Assembly: GCA_030374735.1 (NCBI GenBank)
Contig: JASCIV010000562.1
Coordinates: 1 to 16,715 of the forward strand
Direction: 5' to 3'
Source: Gracilaria caudata
Lineage: Eukaryota > Rhodophyta > Florideophyceae > Gracilariales > Gracilariaceae
Length of the DNA: 16,715 nucleotides
The notes beneath the pieces are model-generated. The model had not been told where the DNA came from. It worked only from the letters and a program-made list of their open reading frames with translations, and searched no databases. The first letter of the stretch is position 1; each line of letters starts with the position of its first letter. The position numbers were made by a program, and so were the translations under genes. Positions 8,217 through 16,715 of the stretch are shown here, piece after piece.

Positions 8217-8224
8217 TATTTTTA
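8217..8224 (-). promoter_or_regulatory. TATA-like element for the sulfotransferase gene
   Basis: On the minus strand the word TAAAAATA sits in CTAAAAATAC. A start site 25-30 bp downstream would fall near 8190, leaving a leader of about 125 nt before the ATG at 8064. Confidence 0.4.
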
Positions 8225-8353
8225 GATGCATTGCTGCCATGCGCGCGCTTCCAACGCGTGCCGCGCGACGTGTCTGCGCACAGCACGTCGCCGCGCGTGC
8301 ACTACACGCGCCCGCGCCGCTCGCTGTGCTGCGCCTCCGCGGCCTCAACGCGC

Positions 8354-8362
8354 ACTTAAAAG
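8354..8362 (+). promoter_or_regulatory. TATA-like element for the 8484 gene
   Basis: CTTAAAAG-type word in an otherwise GC-rich region. It would place transcription start near 8385, followed by a pyrimidine-rich leader of about 100 nt up to the ATG at 8484. Together with the opposite TATA-like element it outlines a compact two-way promoter between 8065 and 8483. Confidence 0.35.
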
Positions 8363-8483
8363 CGGCGCCGTATGTTCGCGCGTTGGCGTCCACGCGCTTC
8401 GTCGTTTGTCCTCGCGCACGCGCCGTCTGCTCTTTTTCTGCTTGCGCTTTTCCGTTCTGTGCCCACCCGCTCCGTGCCCACCC

Positions 8484-9296
8484 ATGCGCGCCTTTCCCCA
8501 CTTTCGTGTGTTCATTCAGAGGCTGGACGGCCAAATAGAGCCTTTCCAGATTCCGTTGCTGTGTGTGGCTGATCCGCCCACGCTCGACGACTTGCGTACC
8601 AGCCTCGAGCAGTCGGCACTCGGCGACGTCGAGAGGGATATCTTCTTTCCAAACTGGACAAAGTCGCTGCACGTGGTGCAGAGCCAGCTGCTTTCGAAGC
8701 AGAACGTGCCGTCGTGGCACTCCATCGAGCAGCACAAGCAGACGATTGATACGCCGGACAAGCTGCGCTCCATCCTGGACAACGAGGAAAGCTCTCCGGG
8801 TACTACTGCCATCGTGGTGCAGCAGTGTCGAAGCAAGAGGTACAGCCGCAAGAAGGAGGAACCTGTCGCCAGTTTGGTGGTCAACTGCAACGCCAACGCT
8901 GCTGTGTCGGCGCACAACTCGCTCAAGTCGCCGTCGCCGCAACAGAACGAGCACAAAGTGCTTATCGTCGCCAGCAACAGCACAAGCAACAGCAACTCCA
9001 ACTCCAACCCCAACTCCAACTCCAACTCCAACAGTGCCACCAACGGCACCCGCAACAACAGCAACCTGACTTACGGTGTGGCGCTTAACCGCGTGTCCGA
9101 GGCGTATGACAGCGGCGCGATGTTGTACGTAGAGCAACCACAGGCGTACTTTGCGCCCATGGGGATGGTGCCTCCTCCGCCGCCTACTGCCGTTTACCAG
9201 CCATGCTACTCGTATGCGCCGCTGAATGTGGCGGCGTACAACTACATGGGAGCGCCGTCGTTCATTACTGCGTACCAACCGTTCTACACATACTGA
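8484..9296 (+). CDS. Unknown protein with Asn/Ser repeat and Tyr/Pro-rich C-terminus
   Basis: 270 aa from the ATG at 8484; I do not recognise the family. Residues ~1-120 look globular: FRVFIQRLDGQIEPFQIP, then PTLDDLRTSLEQSALGD and DTPDKLRSILDNEE. The opening beta-type segment followed by a helix is loosely like a ubiquitin-like or PB1 fold, but this is only a resemblance. Around residues 130-140 there is a basic stretch (RSKRYSRKKEE). Residues ~170-200 are an Asn/Ser run encoded by a hexanucleotide repeat, and the last ~55 residues are rich in Tyr, Pro and Ala (MVPPPPPTAVYQPCYSYAP, then YQPFYTY at the end), a prion-like low-complexity composition common in RNA-binding or condensate-forming proteins. 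The frame is open upstream to 8226, but that extension is Arg/Ala/Cys-rich, lies over the promoter and is probably noncoding. It shares a promoter region with the sulfotransferase. Confidence 0.72.
   Translation: MRAFPHFRVFIQRLDGQIEPFQIPLLCVADPPTLDDLRTSLEQSALGDVERDIFFPNWTKSLHVVQSQLLSKQNVPSWHSIEQHKQTIDTPDKLRSILDNEESSPGTTAIVVQQCRSKRYSRKKEEPVASLVVNCNANAAVSAHNSLKSPSPQQNEHKVLIVASNSTSNSNSNSNPNSNSNSNSATNGTRNNSNLTYGVALNRVSEAYDSGAMLYVEQPQAYFAPMGMVPPPPPTAVYQPCYSYAPLNVAAYNYMGAPSFITAYQPFYTY
8994..9032. repeat. Imperfect (AACTCC)n coding microsatellite
   Basis: About six hexamer units AACTCC with one AACCCC variant, translated as alternating Asn-Ser with one Asn-Pro. It lies in the unknown gene at 8484-9296 and keeps the frame, so copy-number change would lengthen or shorten the protein without breaking it. 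Confidence 0.85.
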
Positions 9297-9424
9297 GATT
9301 GGCGCGTTTTGCGTGTTGCTGTATGTGTTTTGGGTGTGCGTGCGTTTGGGCACCTCTTTTTGTAAAGTGAAGCAGTCTTGAGCGTCGTTCAACGATCTCA
9401 GGCAAGTTGTAATGGATTAATGCG

Positions 9425-9439
9425 TATAAAGCGGGGCGG
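9425..9439 (+). promoter_or_regulatory. TATA box plus GC-box-like cluster
   Basis: TATAAA (9425-9430) is followed at once by GGGGCGG (9433-9439). It is a good-looking core promoter on the plus strand, yet no convincing ORF follows; the first ATG (9455) gives only 46 codons. It could drive a noncoding RNA or be chance. Confidence 0.3.
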
Positions 9440-9630
9440 CTCTACTCGCGGGCCATGTGTCAGCGCCTGACTTTGTGCTGTTGCCTCACGAGCAGCATGT
9501 TTGGGGCAGCGAACGGCACGCGCGCAGCAATACACGCGCAGCGGAAGGGGCGCTTTACACGCGAATGGAAACAGGCAGGAAACAGCGCGACATGAGTCAT
9601 GCGCCGCGCAGTGCACATTTTGCACGCACA

Positions 9631-9653
9631 TGCGCGCGCGCGCGCGCGCGCGA
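9631..9653. repeat. Alternating CG dinucleotide run
   Basis: About 21 bp of uninterrupted GC/CG alternation, flanked by further purine-pyrimidine alternation (GCACGCACAT upstream). This is the classic composition for Z-DNA formation. It encodes Ala-Arg repeats in spurious ORFs on both strands. Confidence 0.9.
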
Positions 9654-12600
9654 GCGCAGCGCCGATAATACACGTGTGTCTGTATGTGCGTGTGGTTGGC
9701 AATTCATGGAAGGCCCCCGAGGCCTCTACCCCGGTACCCTCGTTCCCGGTCCCCGTCAGTTCCCTATCGATAACTGTTGATGGCGCCAGTGCTGCGCATT
9801 CCACCTCCACCGCCGCCCCGCTCTCGCTTGTAATGCGCTTCGGCCCGCCTCCAGTCCGCGTTGCCGTCGTGAGACTGCTGCTACCTATTCCACTTGGATC
9901 ACTCCACTCCAAAATTGTCCACCTGTTTTCTCACCTTTTCTCTCAGAAAAGTCGCCCTGCCGTGATCGAGCAAATCAACACGCTATACTTGTACACACAT
10001 TGTTCGTTTGCTTCTTTTTTCCAACCATGTTCCACGTCAACCAGTGCCTCTCCTTACCCACCATGAAAACAAACATATCTCTAGATATCCGAAACACGTT
10101 ACGAATCAGCCAAATCTTCTTCCGACAACGATTTTCGTGTTCTCTCTTGCGCAGAACCTTCTCTTTTCGTTTTGTAACGCCACGTTGAAAGCCACAATGC
10201 ACCGAGCGCCACCGCCACTCAGCTTCGCTCGTTCCACCTTGTACTCTCAAAACCATCCTTATCTGTTGTCACAATCGCATCTCTTCCAAGTTGCCTTTTG
10301 TTTCTTGTTTCTTTCAACAACCAACCGCCCAGTGCCAAAAAGGCACCTGTTCATTGTATTCCTCTTGCCTGTTCCCTAAATCGGCTTCGTATGTAACAAT
10401 GCACCAACCTTCACCAATGCTACGGTGCCACGCATTAACGAAGTTAAAACTTTCCCACCTCTCTCTTGACTAACACCACATTCTTATCGTTAATCGCTGA
10501 TGAACAAAATCTATTTTTATTATCCTTTCAACCACAAAAAAACAAGATTAAGCTGACCACAATGGCACGCAAAGCTCGCGCAACCCATGTACCGTAAAAG
10601 AGCCGACATTCCGAACTACAAAAAGCTGCCACACAGAGCACACTCCTCACCTTTAGATGGTCAGCACCACTAGATAATCGGTGGCAGCGAGACAAACTGT
10701 CTTCACCCCCTTAATTTGAACAACTCATCATATGCACTTTGCCGTTGCTTCTTACTGTCTGACATTAAAATTTATCCTCGTTTGCCCTGTTCTTCACACG
10801 CACCCTAGAGCCCAATGGGTGTTCTCCAACCTCCAAATTCGCGACGTTCGTACTGTACCAGTAAAACAACCAGAACCCGCACTGAATGAAGCCCTAGTAG
10901 CCAACTTTACCTCGGATTGTTTTGGTGTTGGTTCTCCTCGCTACATGCATCTCATGTACTGTCGTCTGCAATAATACCTGTGCCTTATCTCTCCTAAACG
11001 AATATGGAAGATATTTTAGATCACATTATTTCCATAGATTTCAACCCCATATTCTCACACTGGCTCAGATTGGTGATGTCCAGTTGTCATGCATTCGCTG
11101 AATTTTTCCGTTCTGACGTCAGAAAAAGACTGTATACGCTTCCTTTTCTCCGCTTAGGTTGCTGGGACGGATTCGGGGTGAGCCGGCTAAATAAATCGTT
11201 GACAAAAAGTTATCAATCAGGTGCTTTCATTACCACATTAACACTGGAGGGTTACAGTACCGGTATTCTGGTTCATGACCTTACAGAACCGTAAGAACTC
11301 ATATGCGTCCATCCTGATAGCCCATAGAAATCAATTGAATCTGAAGGGCAGGTTATGTCTTGACCACGAGAAATCATTACCGAACTGGATGATAAGATGA
11401 ACAGAGGACTACGGCAAGTTTGCATTAAATTTTGATTGCAAACTAGCTGAGAACAAAGCTTCTCCTTACCGGCTATCTGGAGGGAAGCCAAGAAGCGAGT
11501 AAAGCTCCTGTTCTTCAACTTCGTGTTCTTCTGAATGTGCTGACCTATGGATATACAATGCACATTCATGTGGCCACAAGTTTCTCCAAAAATATCCGTC
11601 CTCGTTTTTTCTCAGTGCGAAAAACGTTGAATCACAGAAGTGCTCAAGAACGAAACATCAAATGATATTTGTTTGTCGTACTACATGTTGACGAGTGGTA
11701 CATTTACGCCTATATGATGCATGCGAAAAAGCGCAAGGTGTACGGTCGCGTGAGGCCATCCGATGAGATGTTTAAAACGCAATGAGCTTCAATCTTCAAA
11801 CCTTTTAGTTACACGGAACTTACTGCACTATACTAGGAGTGAATTGAGATTGACCCAAGGGTGCATTAAGTTGAACAAAGAAGTTGTATGGCAGCAGCCA
11901 AAGAAAAAAGTAGGACACTTCTTCAAAGAAGAGCCGGATCTTCCATCTCTGGACAGATAGCGCGGTTTCATCATTCCCCACTCCAGACACGCCACCATGG
12001 AAACAGAAGAGCAACTCCATTGCTCTTTGGCTGGATAGCAGTACGTTACTCATTTCTTTTACAAAATTTTTCGTTCCTTGCTTTAAAAAAAGGATAGAAA
12101 GGAAACAGGTGGGGATGGATAATTCAGCCACTGAATTTCAGTGATAACGCTACCCTTGAAAAGAATGAAGGGGTAATAGCAATCCTGTCCTTTTAAAATA
12201 TCGTGAGTCACATTTGAGAGTCCAAGGATTAGTCATCCAGATGAAACTGAACTTCACCGTTGGCAAATTTCACGGCTTTCAATTACAGTATTTAAGTTTA
12301 CCCGAATGTGCATTTGTGCATCCAAGATATGCTTGAACCTAGCATCTTTCTCCCCTCAAGGAAACCTGCCGAAAATAGATTTTCTTGTCATAGATGCACA
12401 ATCATTGCCTGTTTTGTTCTTAATATAAATCAATAAATCGGCGTGGGGACCGTAAAATATGTCGCCGTGGAATATGGGGAAGATCGATTCCTGATTTCCG
12501 TAGAGCGTAAGTGGGTTACTCAGCGAACAAGATGGTGCGATTTGATTCACAGCGAGAGAAACTTATTATGCCTCACGACGACACTCATATGGTATTGGAT

Positions 12601-13565
12601 GTCTGCATCATGCGCTCCGATTAGCTTGCGATATGTTTGAGAAGTTTTCCGTGAACCCCTCTCTTTCTCCCGTTATTGAAATTCTCGTTGAATTCCCACG
12701 GGTGGAAAGTTGCCTCAGCACCACGTATTGGTCTTTTCAGCGTTCCTGAACTCCATCCAGTTGGTTCGTGTATGGAAAACAAGGTCATTCGTTGCGATTG
12801 CGGTACAGGCGTAAAAAAACGTTGACCACGTTCTTTTTCGATGTCCGCTAACTAATACAGCTAGACGCGACCAGCTTCCTACTCCTGCAGAGAGAGATGG
12901 TAAGTAGCTCGTAGAAAATGGCCAACAAGGTTTCCGGCCTTTTTCAAGAGAGAGAAATATCTTCAGATAGATCTCCTGAAGCGTCGAAATCAGGCGTGTC
13001 AGACCATCATAAAAAGAAAAAGAAGGCCCCTTCAGGAGCAGAGTTTTCATTCGAAGGATCAGGGTCCACAGTCAGGAAGAACAAGAAGAACCATCATCAT
13101 CGCGATCTCTATCGAACAACAAGGTCGACAATGCTAAGAGTCCTTCGTCTTTCAATAGCAATCAGCTCTTGAGTCTATTGAAGGTTCTTTTATCTTTCTT
13201 CAAACCTACAACGCCCTATTCCGAGAATGTTGGAGGCTCGCTAACTAAAGCGATTCACTCGCTTTACAAGGCCAATAGCTTCTAAGCCATTTTTAACTAA
13301 ATCTTTGACTGCATAGTCGCACAGTTCTTGCTGTGGAAACCCTTAGTGACATAATGAGTTCGATGCGTCTCAACACAAAAGGGTCACCATCTTTGTAGTC
13401 TGTGTTGCGCATTCGCTGCCAAGATCTCTTTTTGCCACATACCTCGCGACAGGATGCACTATTGGCAATTTCTCGGTCTCTCTCTCTCTCATTTATGGGT
13501 ATGCTACGTCTTATCAATAAGCAGCACCGAACGTTGCTTAGCAAAGGAACGTCTTCTCACTAAAA

Positions 13566-13585
13566 GGCCAATACATTTATTGGCC
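13566..13585. repeat. Perfect inverted repeat GGCCAATA-catt-TATTGGCC
   Basis: Eight-base arms with a 4-nt loop. Each arm contains a CCAAT word (plus strand on the left, minus strand on the right), so it could be paired NF-Y-type sites or a small hairpin. Confidence 0.8.
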
Positions 13586-13728
13586 ACTTAATGATGGGTT
13601 CCGCCACAATAAATCCTTGTCTTTCACGAAGAGTACACAAACACAACCTTCTTGACATTGTCCTTTTGGCAGGAAAGCAAATAGTGGCCCACATCTTTCA
13701 ACGCATTTGTCCGAGAATCGCATATTAA

Positions 13729-13749
13729 TTCCCAGTATAGTACTGGGAA
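13729..13749. repeat. Perfect inverted repeat TTCCCAGTA-tag-TACTGGGAA
   Basis: Nine-base arms with a 3-nt centre in noncoding sequence. No function can be assigned. Confidence 0.85.
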
Positions 13750-14726
13750 AACATGACCTCTCCTTTATTTTATGTAGCGAAGCTACCACAGTTGCCCAAT
13801 TCTTTGCGTTCACAAAAATAAGATACATCCAGTTTCCTCTCTCGGCCATAACAAGAAACGCTCAACCAGTTGCTGACCCGGATAAGGGTGGAGATCAATC
13901 ATAGCAAAGTACGCTGCCCAAAGAGAGCAAGGAGTTTAGACCATCTCACTCTGCGGGAGCAAAGGGAGAAGACTGGAGCGAGGTTTATCAGAGAATTGTT
14001 GGAAAAAAGGTTTGCCCCCTTACAATGACAACGATTTTCAAAGGGAACACTTGACGTAGGAAAGAAACGTCCTTGCCCTCACATAAAGAAAGAACAACAA
14101 AAGGCGGGTACAAAAGCTCCTCTTCTTCCTTAAGGCGAATTTTTCCTTCTAATTCCGAAGGTACACGAGGGACAATCTATTACAGCTAGTTCTCTCACTT
14201 CAAAAGGCCAAGAACTGTAGCGCAGAATGTCTATTCAATTGCGAGAGGGAAAATCGCTCTCCCTCTTTAAGGCTACCCCGTGTCTGGCTGAGATGTGACA
14301 CTCGAACCTTTGAAGGGAAGCGCAGCACCACATGATGAGCGGCAGCTTTTTCTTAACGTGTATGCCACACCCGCAACGGAGTGGTCTTTTGTTAACGTAT
14401 GACGCAAAATGGATGAAGATGTGGGACGTGGTCTTGTGGAACTGCGTCAGCGCCACTTCTGACCTTCTTGCTGCGCATTCGTCCTGAAAGACTTCTTGTT
14501 GTGACAACAGGTTCGTGCTTTTCTTCCGATTTTGGAGCCATGCTTTCACGGTCAGCACCTTGCAAGTTGTCGACGCGTTCCTTCTGATGCAATAACTTCT
14601 CCTTTACCAAAGCTCCGCTCACTGAGCGCCGTTGATACACGAGGTTAAGGTTAGGCCACTAAAGTTCTATTTTCGTGTAACTGTCGTTCCCCTTGCCAGC
14701 AGTGAGCAATCTCCGCAAACGGTGCC

Positions 14727-14750
14727 ACAGAACAGGAAGCGCTGTTCTGT
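14727..14750. repeat. Perfect inverted repeat ACAGAACAG-gaagcg-CTGTTCTGT
   Basis: Nine-base arms with a 6-nt loop. It could fold as a hairpin in RNA or bind a dimeric factor. No terminator-like T-run follows. Confidence 0.8.
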
Positions 14751-15313
14751 TGAATAGTTATGTCCCGTTTCCTTCTTCTTTAATGAGGCCTTCTACCTTC
14801 AATTTCTAGGCTGAGGGAAAGCTTTCTTTACAAAATGTTTTCTCTCCTCAGGAAGGCCAACAAGTTATGTGGGCATTGTCTAACCAAAGAATGTCCCGAG
14901 CTACGTCCCCGCCTCCCCCCCCCCAAGGCAAGAATTATTATCCCATCTACGAAGCTGGCCAACGACCTGGGCTCTTGATCATATTTTCTGCTCTGTTTTG
15001 GTTTGGCAGTGGATACGCGCCCGTACGTGCATTGCCTTGTCCGATATACATATATCTATATGTTTCGTCATCTCCATACAATTCTACAATTCGCTACTGT
15101 TAGAAAAGTGTGGAATTCGAACTCTGGGGTTCAGTTCATCTAAGTAGTGCATGGGAAGACAGAGATAGCAGCCAGTCTACAAAAGGATTTGCCATCGGTT
15201 CTTGCCGACCGCGGCAGAATTGTAATATAGAATACAGTTAAGGAAGCATAGAGGGGAAAGGTCGGTGAGTACACGACGCCGTATGCTGCTGGAGTGATAG
15301 ATTTACCCTTCGA

Positions 15314-15336
15314 ACATGGACCAACATGGACCATGT
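15314..15336. repeat. Tandem 10-bp duplication ACATGGACCA with palindromic end
   Basis: Two adjacent copies of ACATGGACCA (15314-15323 and 15324-15333). The second copy plus TGT forms the 13-bp palindrome ACATGGACCATGT. Confidence 0.8.
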
Positions 15337-15594
15337 GTCGATGTAACCGGGTTTCACTGGGTACAAAAGTAACTGGTTAAACGTCTAACCCTCTCTCAAG
15401 AAGCCGGAATTCATATGCTTCGCTACGTAACACACAACCAGCTCGTGACGGCGTCTACAGATATTGCAAAACATCATGTGGACTGTCCTCCTTGTCACAA
15501 GGCTTGTGGGACTGGAAGAACGAACGAACACATGGAGTCGGCGTTCCTTCTCGCTTCCGAAATATACTGCACCTTTGTACTAAATGTTTTCTTG

Positions 15595-15619
15595 CGTGCT
15601 CGCATGTCATGCGAGCACG
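15595..15619. repeat. Perfect 25-bp palindrome (12-bp arms, 1-nt centre)
   Basis: CGTGCTCGCATG (15595-15606), a central T (15607) and the exact reverse complement (15608-15619). It lies about 380 bp upstream of the SPT6 start. It has the same design as the palindrome at 1276-1302, including the ATG-T-CAT centre. Confidence 0.88.
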
Positions 15620-15999
15620 AGAGGGCTGGGACTTTTCGTAATTTGGAAGTGTTTTGTATAATTTGTTTTTCAAATGTAAACTTCGTTCAACAATTGCCGC
15701 GAACGATGGAACTTGGAAAGAGCGCCCAGAGTCTCGAAACGAACCCAAGATAGCAGGTATACAATCATATGGCTTGCCCCGCCGCTCAAAAGCGGTACTA
15801 CGTCTTGTAGAAGGCTACATCAGGCTAACACGCCCTTCCACTTCGTCTTGTTGCGATTCGCCACATCCTTTCACCCAGCGCCACCTCGTCCTGAAAGTTT
15901 TCGTAAGGGACGACCTCCTTGTTCACCCGCTTCCTCCCTCATTTTCGTTAAAACAGACCTCCTTTATTCGCTGCTGCCGTCCGTGCTGAGCATCGCGCC

Positions 16000-16715
16000 A
16001 TGTCCGACAACGAAGGATTGTTCGAAGACGAGGCGATAGCGGAAGAACCAGAAGAACAAAAATTCGAGGACTCCAGTGAGGAAGAAGAGGATGAGGACAA
16101 CTACGAGAAGGACGACTTCATCGTCGACGACGAAGGCGACGATATAGGAGATGATGATGACCTAGCAGCCCCTGTCCCGCATCTTGATGACAGTGCTTTC
16201 CGTGACGTGCGGCGAAAGAAGAAAAAGAAGCGACGCCGTCACCGCGAAGATTCTCCAGAACTGGCTGAGGGGGATCTGCAACTGTTAGAAGAAGGAGGTG
16301 TGCGAATTGACAGGCGCAAAAAGCTGAAACGTCTTCGCAAAGGCGCTTCGGACGAAGAGGAAAACGCTTTTGTGGACGACGTTAGAGACTTTGTAGATGA
16401 CGATGAAAATATGTACGAAGATCGCAGACGCTCGACCATTGAACCCGTCGATTATGACGACGATATGGATGACTTCATCGACGACGGCGGTAGAAAGAAA
16501 AAGAAGGCTGCCGAGCGCGAAGGCCTCGTAAGTTCAGAAGCTGTTCGACACGCCCGCTCAATCTTCGGAGATGCGGAGGAAATGACTCAGTACAAGGGCG
16601 CGGGCAAACTTTTCAAGAAGAATCGAGATGGTGATGACGAAGACGATGAAGACTTCGTTGCAGAAAAAGACGTTGGGGAAAGCGAACGGCCGCTGCGTAG
16701 AATTCAGGACCGTGA
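16000..16715 (+). CDS. SPT6: Transcription elongation factor SPT6, N-terminal part (partial)
   Basis: The frame opens at the ATG at 16000 and runs to the window edge without a stop (238 codons). The N-terminus is strongly acidic, as in all SPT6 proteins, and has the family words DNYEKDDFIVDDEGDD (33-48), a basic nuclear-localisation stretch RRKKKKKRRRHR (71-82), VDDVRDFVDDD (125-135), MDDFIDD (156-162) and GLVSSEAVRHARSIFGD (175-191), which matches the SPT6 helix ending in IFG. SPT6 is a histone chaperone that travels with RNA polymerase II; its acidic N-terminus binds histones and Spn1/IWS1. The Tex-like core, S1 and SH2 domains should lie beyond the window. A pyrimidine-rich leader precedes the start, and the context is GCGCCATGT. 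Confidence 0.88.
   Translation, partial: MSDNEGLFEDEAIAEEPEEQKFEDSSEEEEDEDNYEKDDFIVDDEGDDIGDDDDLAAPVPHLDDSAFRDVRRKKKKKRRRHREDSPELAEGDLQLLEEGGVRIDRRKKLKRLRKGASDEEENAFVDDVRDFVDDDENMYEDRRRSTIEPVDYDDDMDDFIDDGGRKKKKAAEREGLVSSEAVRHARSIFGDAEEMTQYKGAGKLFKKNRDGDDEDDEDFVAEKDVGESERPLRRIQDR

Larger units (their letters stand above)
9297..12880. other. Gene-poor region, first part
   Basis: After the stop at 9296 come the TATA/GC-box cluster and the CG run. From about 9780 base composition falls toward AT, with many pyrimidine-rich stretches (9880-10380). The longest reading frames that open with ATG and are not repeat-derived are near 100 codons (for example 11004-11294 and 10732-10974, plus). Their translations show no motif or family I recognise. 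I see no tRNA, rRNA or snRNA signature. It may hold untranslated regions, noncoding RNA or decayed sequence. Confidence 0.45.
12881..15999. other. Gene-poor region, second part, upstream of SPT6
   Basis: Only short ORFs. A splice-acceptor-like CAG (12888-12890) and a donor GTAAGT (12900-12905) bracket nine bases. Downstream, two frames overlap (12918-13172, and another running to a stop at 13286) with Lys/His-rich and Ser/Leu-rich translations, but neither is a recognisable protein. The region also carries the perfect inverted repeats listed separately, a CT run near 13478-13490 and a C-run near 14915. From about 15840 to 15999 the plus strand is pyrimidine-rich and probably forms the SPT6 leader. 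Confidence 0.45.

Noticed and set aside
8226..8483. N-terminal extension of the unknown gene from the ATG at 8226.
   Set aside because: Arg/Ala/Cys-rich translation covering both TATA-like elements; the start at 8484 follows a normal pyrimidine-rich leader.
7953..9392. Long minus-strand open frame (479 codons) opposite the 8484 gene.
   Set aside because: Arg/His/Val-rich mirror of a GC-rich coding region, with Val/Gly runs from the antisense of the Asn/Ser repeat; no domain. Shadow of the plus-strand gene.
9592..10066. ORF of ~155 codons starting near the CG run.
   Set aside because: The N-terminus is an Ala-Arg repeat from the CG run and the rest is low complexity with no motif.
13564..14859. 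Word AAGGCCA after a pyrimidine stretch recurs at 13564, 14204 and 14853, about 640-650 bp apart.
   Set aside because: Similarity does not extend beyond ~20 bp on either side, so a diverged tandem repeat is not supported; probably coincidence.
15110..15135. GTTCGAATTC-like word on the minus strand, similar to a tRNA B box.
   Set aside because: The flanking bases do not pair into a T-arm and no matching acceptor or anticodon stem was found.
15415..15753. Plus-strand ORF of 112 codons with a CPPCHKACG cluster.
   Set aside because: No family match, and it contains the 25-bp palindrome, with an equally open frame on the opposite strand; treated as upstream sequence of SPT6.
16526..16540. GTAAGT donor-like word inside the SPT6 reading frame.
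   Set aside because: The frame continues directly into the conserved SSEAVRHARSIFG block, so no intron is needed here.

Overview
The window looks like nuclear DNA of an intron-poor, photosynthetic eukaryote, probably a unicellular red-alga-like lineage. The reasons are a Golgi-type type II membrane sulfotransferase, a SIRT4-type sirtuin, the N-terminus of the elongation factor SPT6 and a Shu-complex SWIM protein, together with a histidine-pathway enzyme whose N-terminal extension looks like a plastid transit peptide. All recognised genes read as single uninterrupted exons. Coding regions face each other in convergent and divergent pairs, and several have pyrimidine-rich leaders just before the start codon. 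The lineage is an inference; no rRNA or organelle marker is present.

Layout. 1-2020 is GC-rich and shows no recognisable gene; it begins with a purine-rich, G-quadruplex-capable tract and holds a perfect 27-bp palindrome at 1276-1302. 2021-4048 (+) is the standout gene: one ORF joining a probable transit peptide, a HisN-type histidinol-phosphate phosphatase and a complete YicC/YloC-type endoribonuclease. Its 3' end overlaps by 14 bp the 3' end of a minus-strand SWS1/ZSWIM7-like SWIM zinc-finger gene (4035-4544). A gap of about 1.2 kb separates this from a SIRT4-like sirtuin (5773-6744, +). The sirtuin converges on a minus-strand carbohydrate sulfotransferase (6970-8064), which shares a short two-way promoter region with a plus-strand gene of unknown function (8484-9296) carrying Asn/Ser repeats and a Tyr/Pro-rich tail.

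9297-15999 is a 6.7-kb, comparatively AT-rich stretch with only short unconvincing ORFs. It holds a CG-dinucleotide run, a TATA/GC-box cluster, an isolated pair of splice-like signals and several short perfect inverted repeats. The window ends inside the first 238 codons of SPT6 (16000 onward).

The genes do not form one pathway. The best candidate for something undescribed is the histidinol-phosphatase/YicC fusion, which physically couples amino-acid synthesis to an RNA-cleaving protein family in what is likely a plastid protein.
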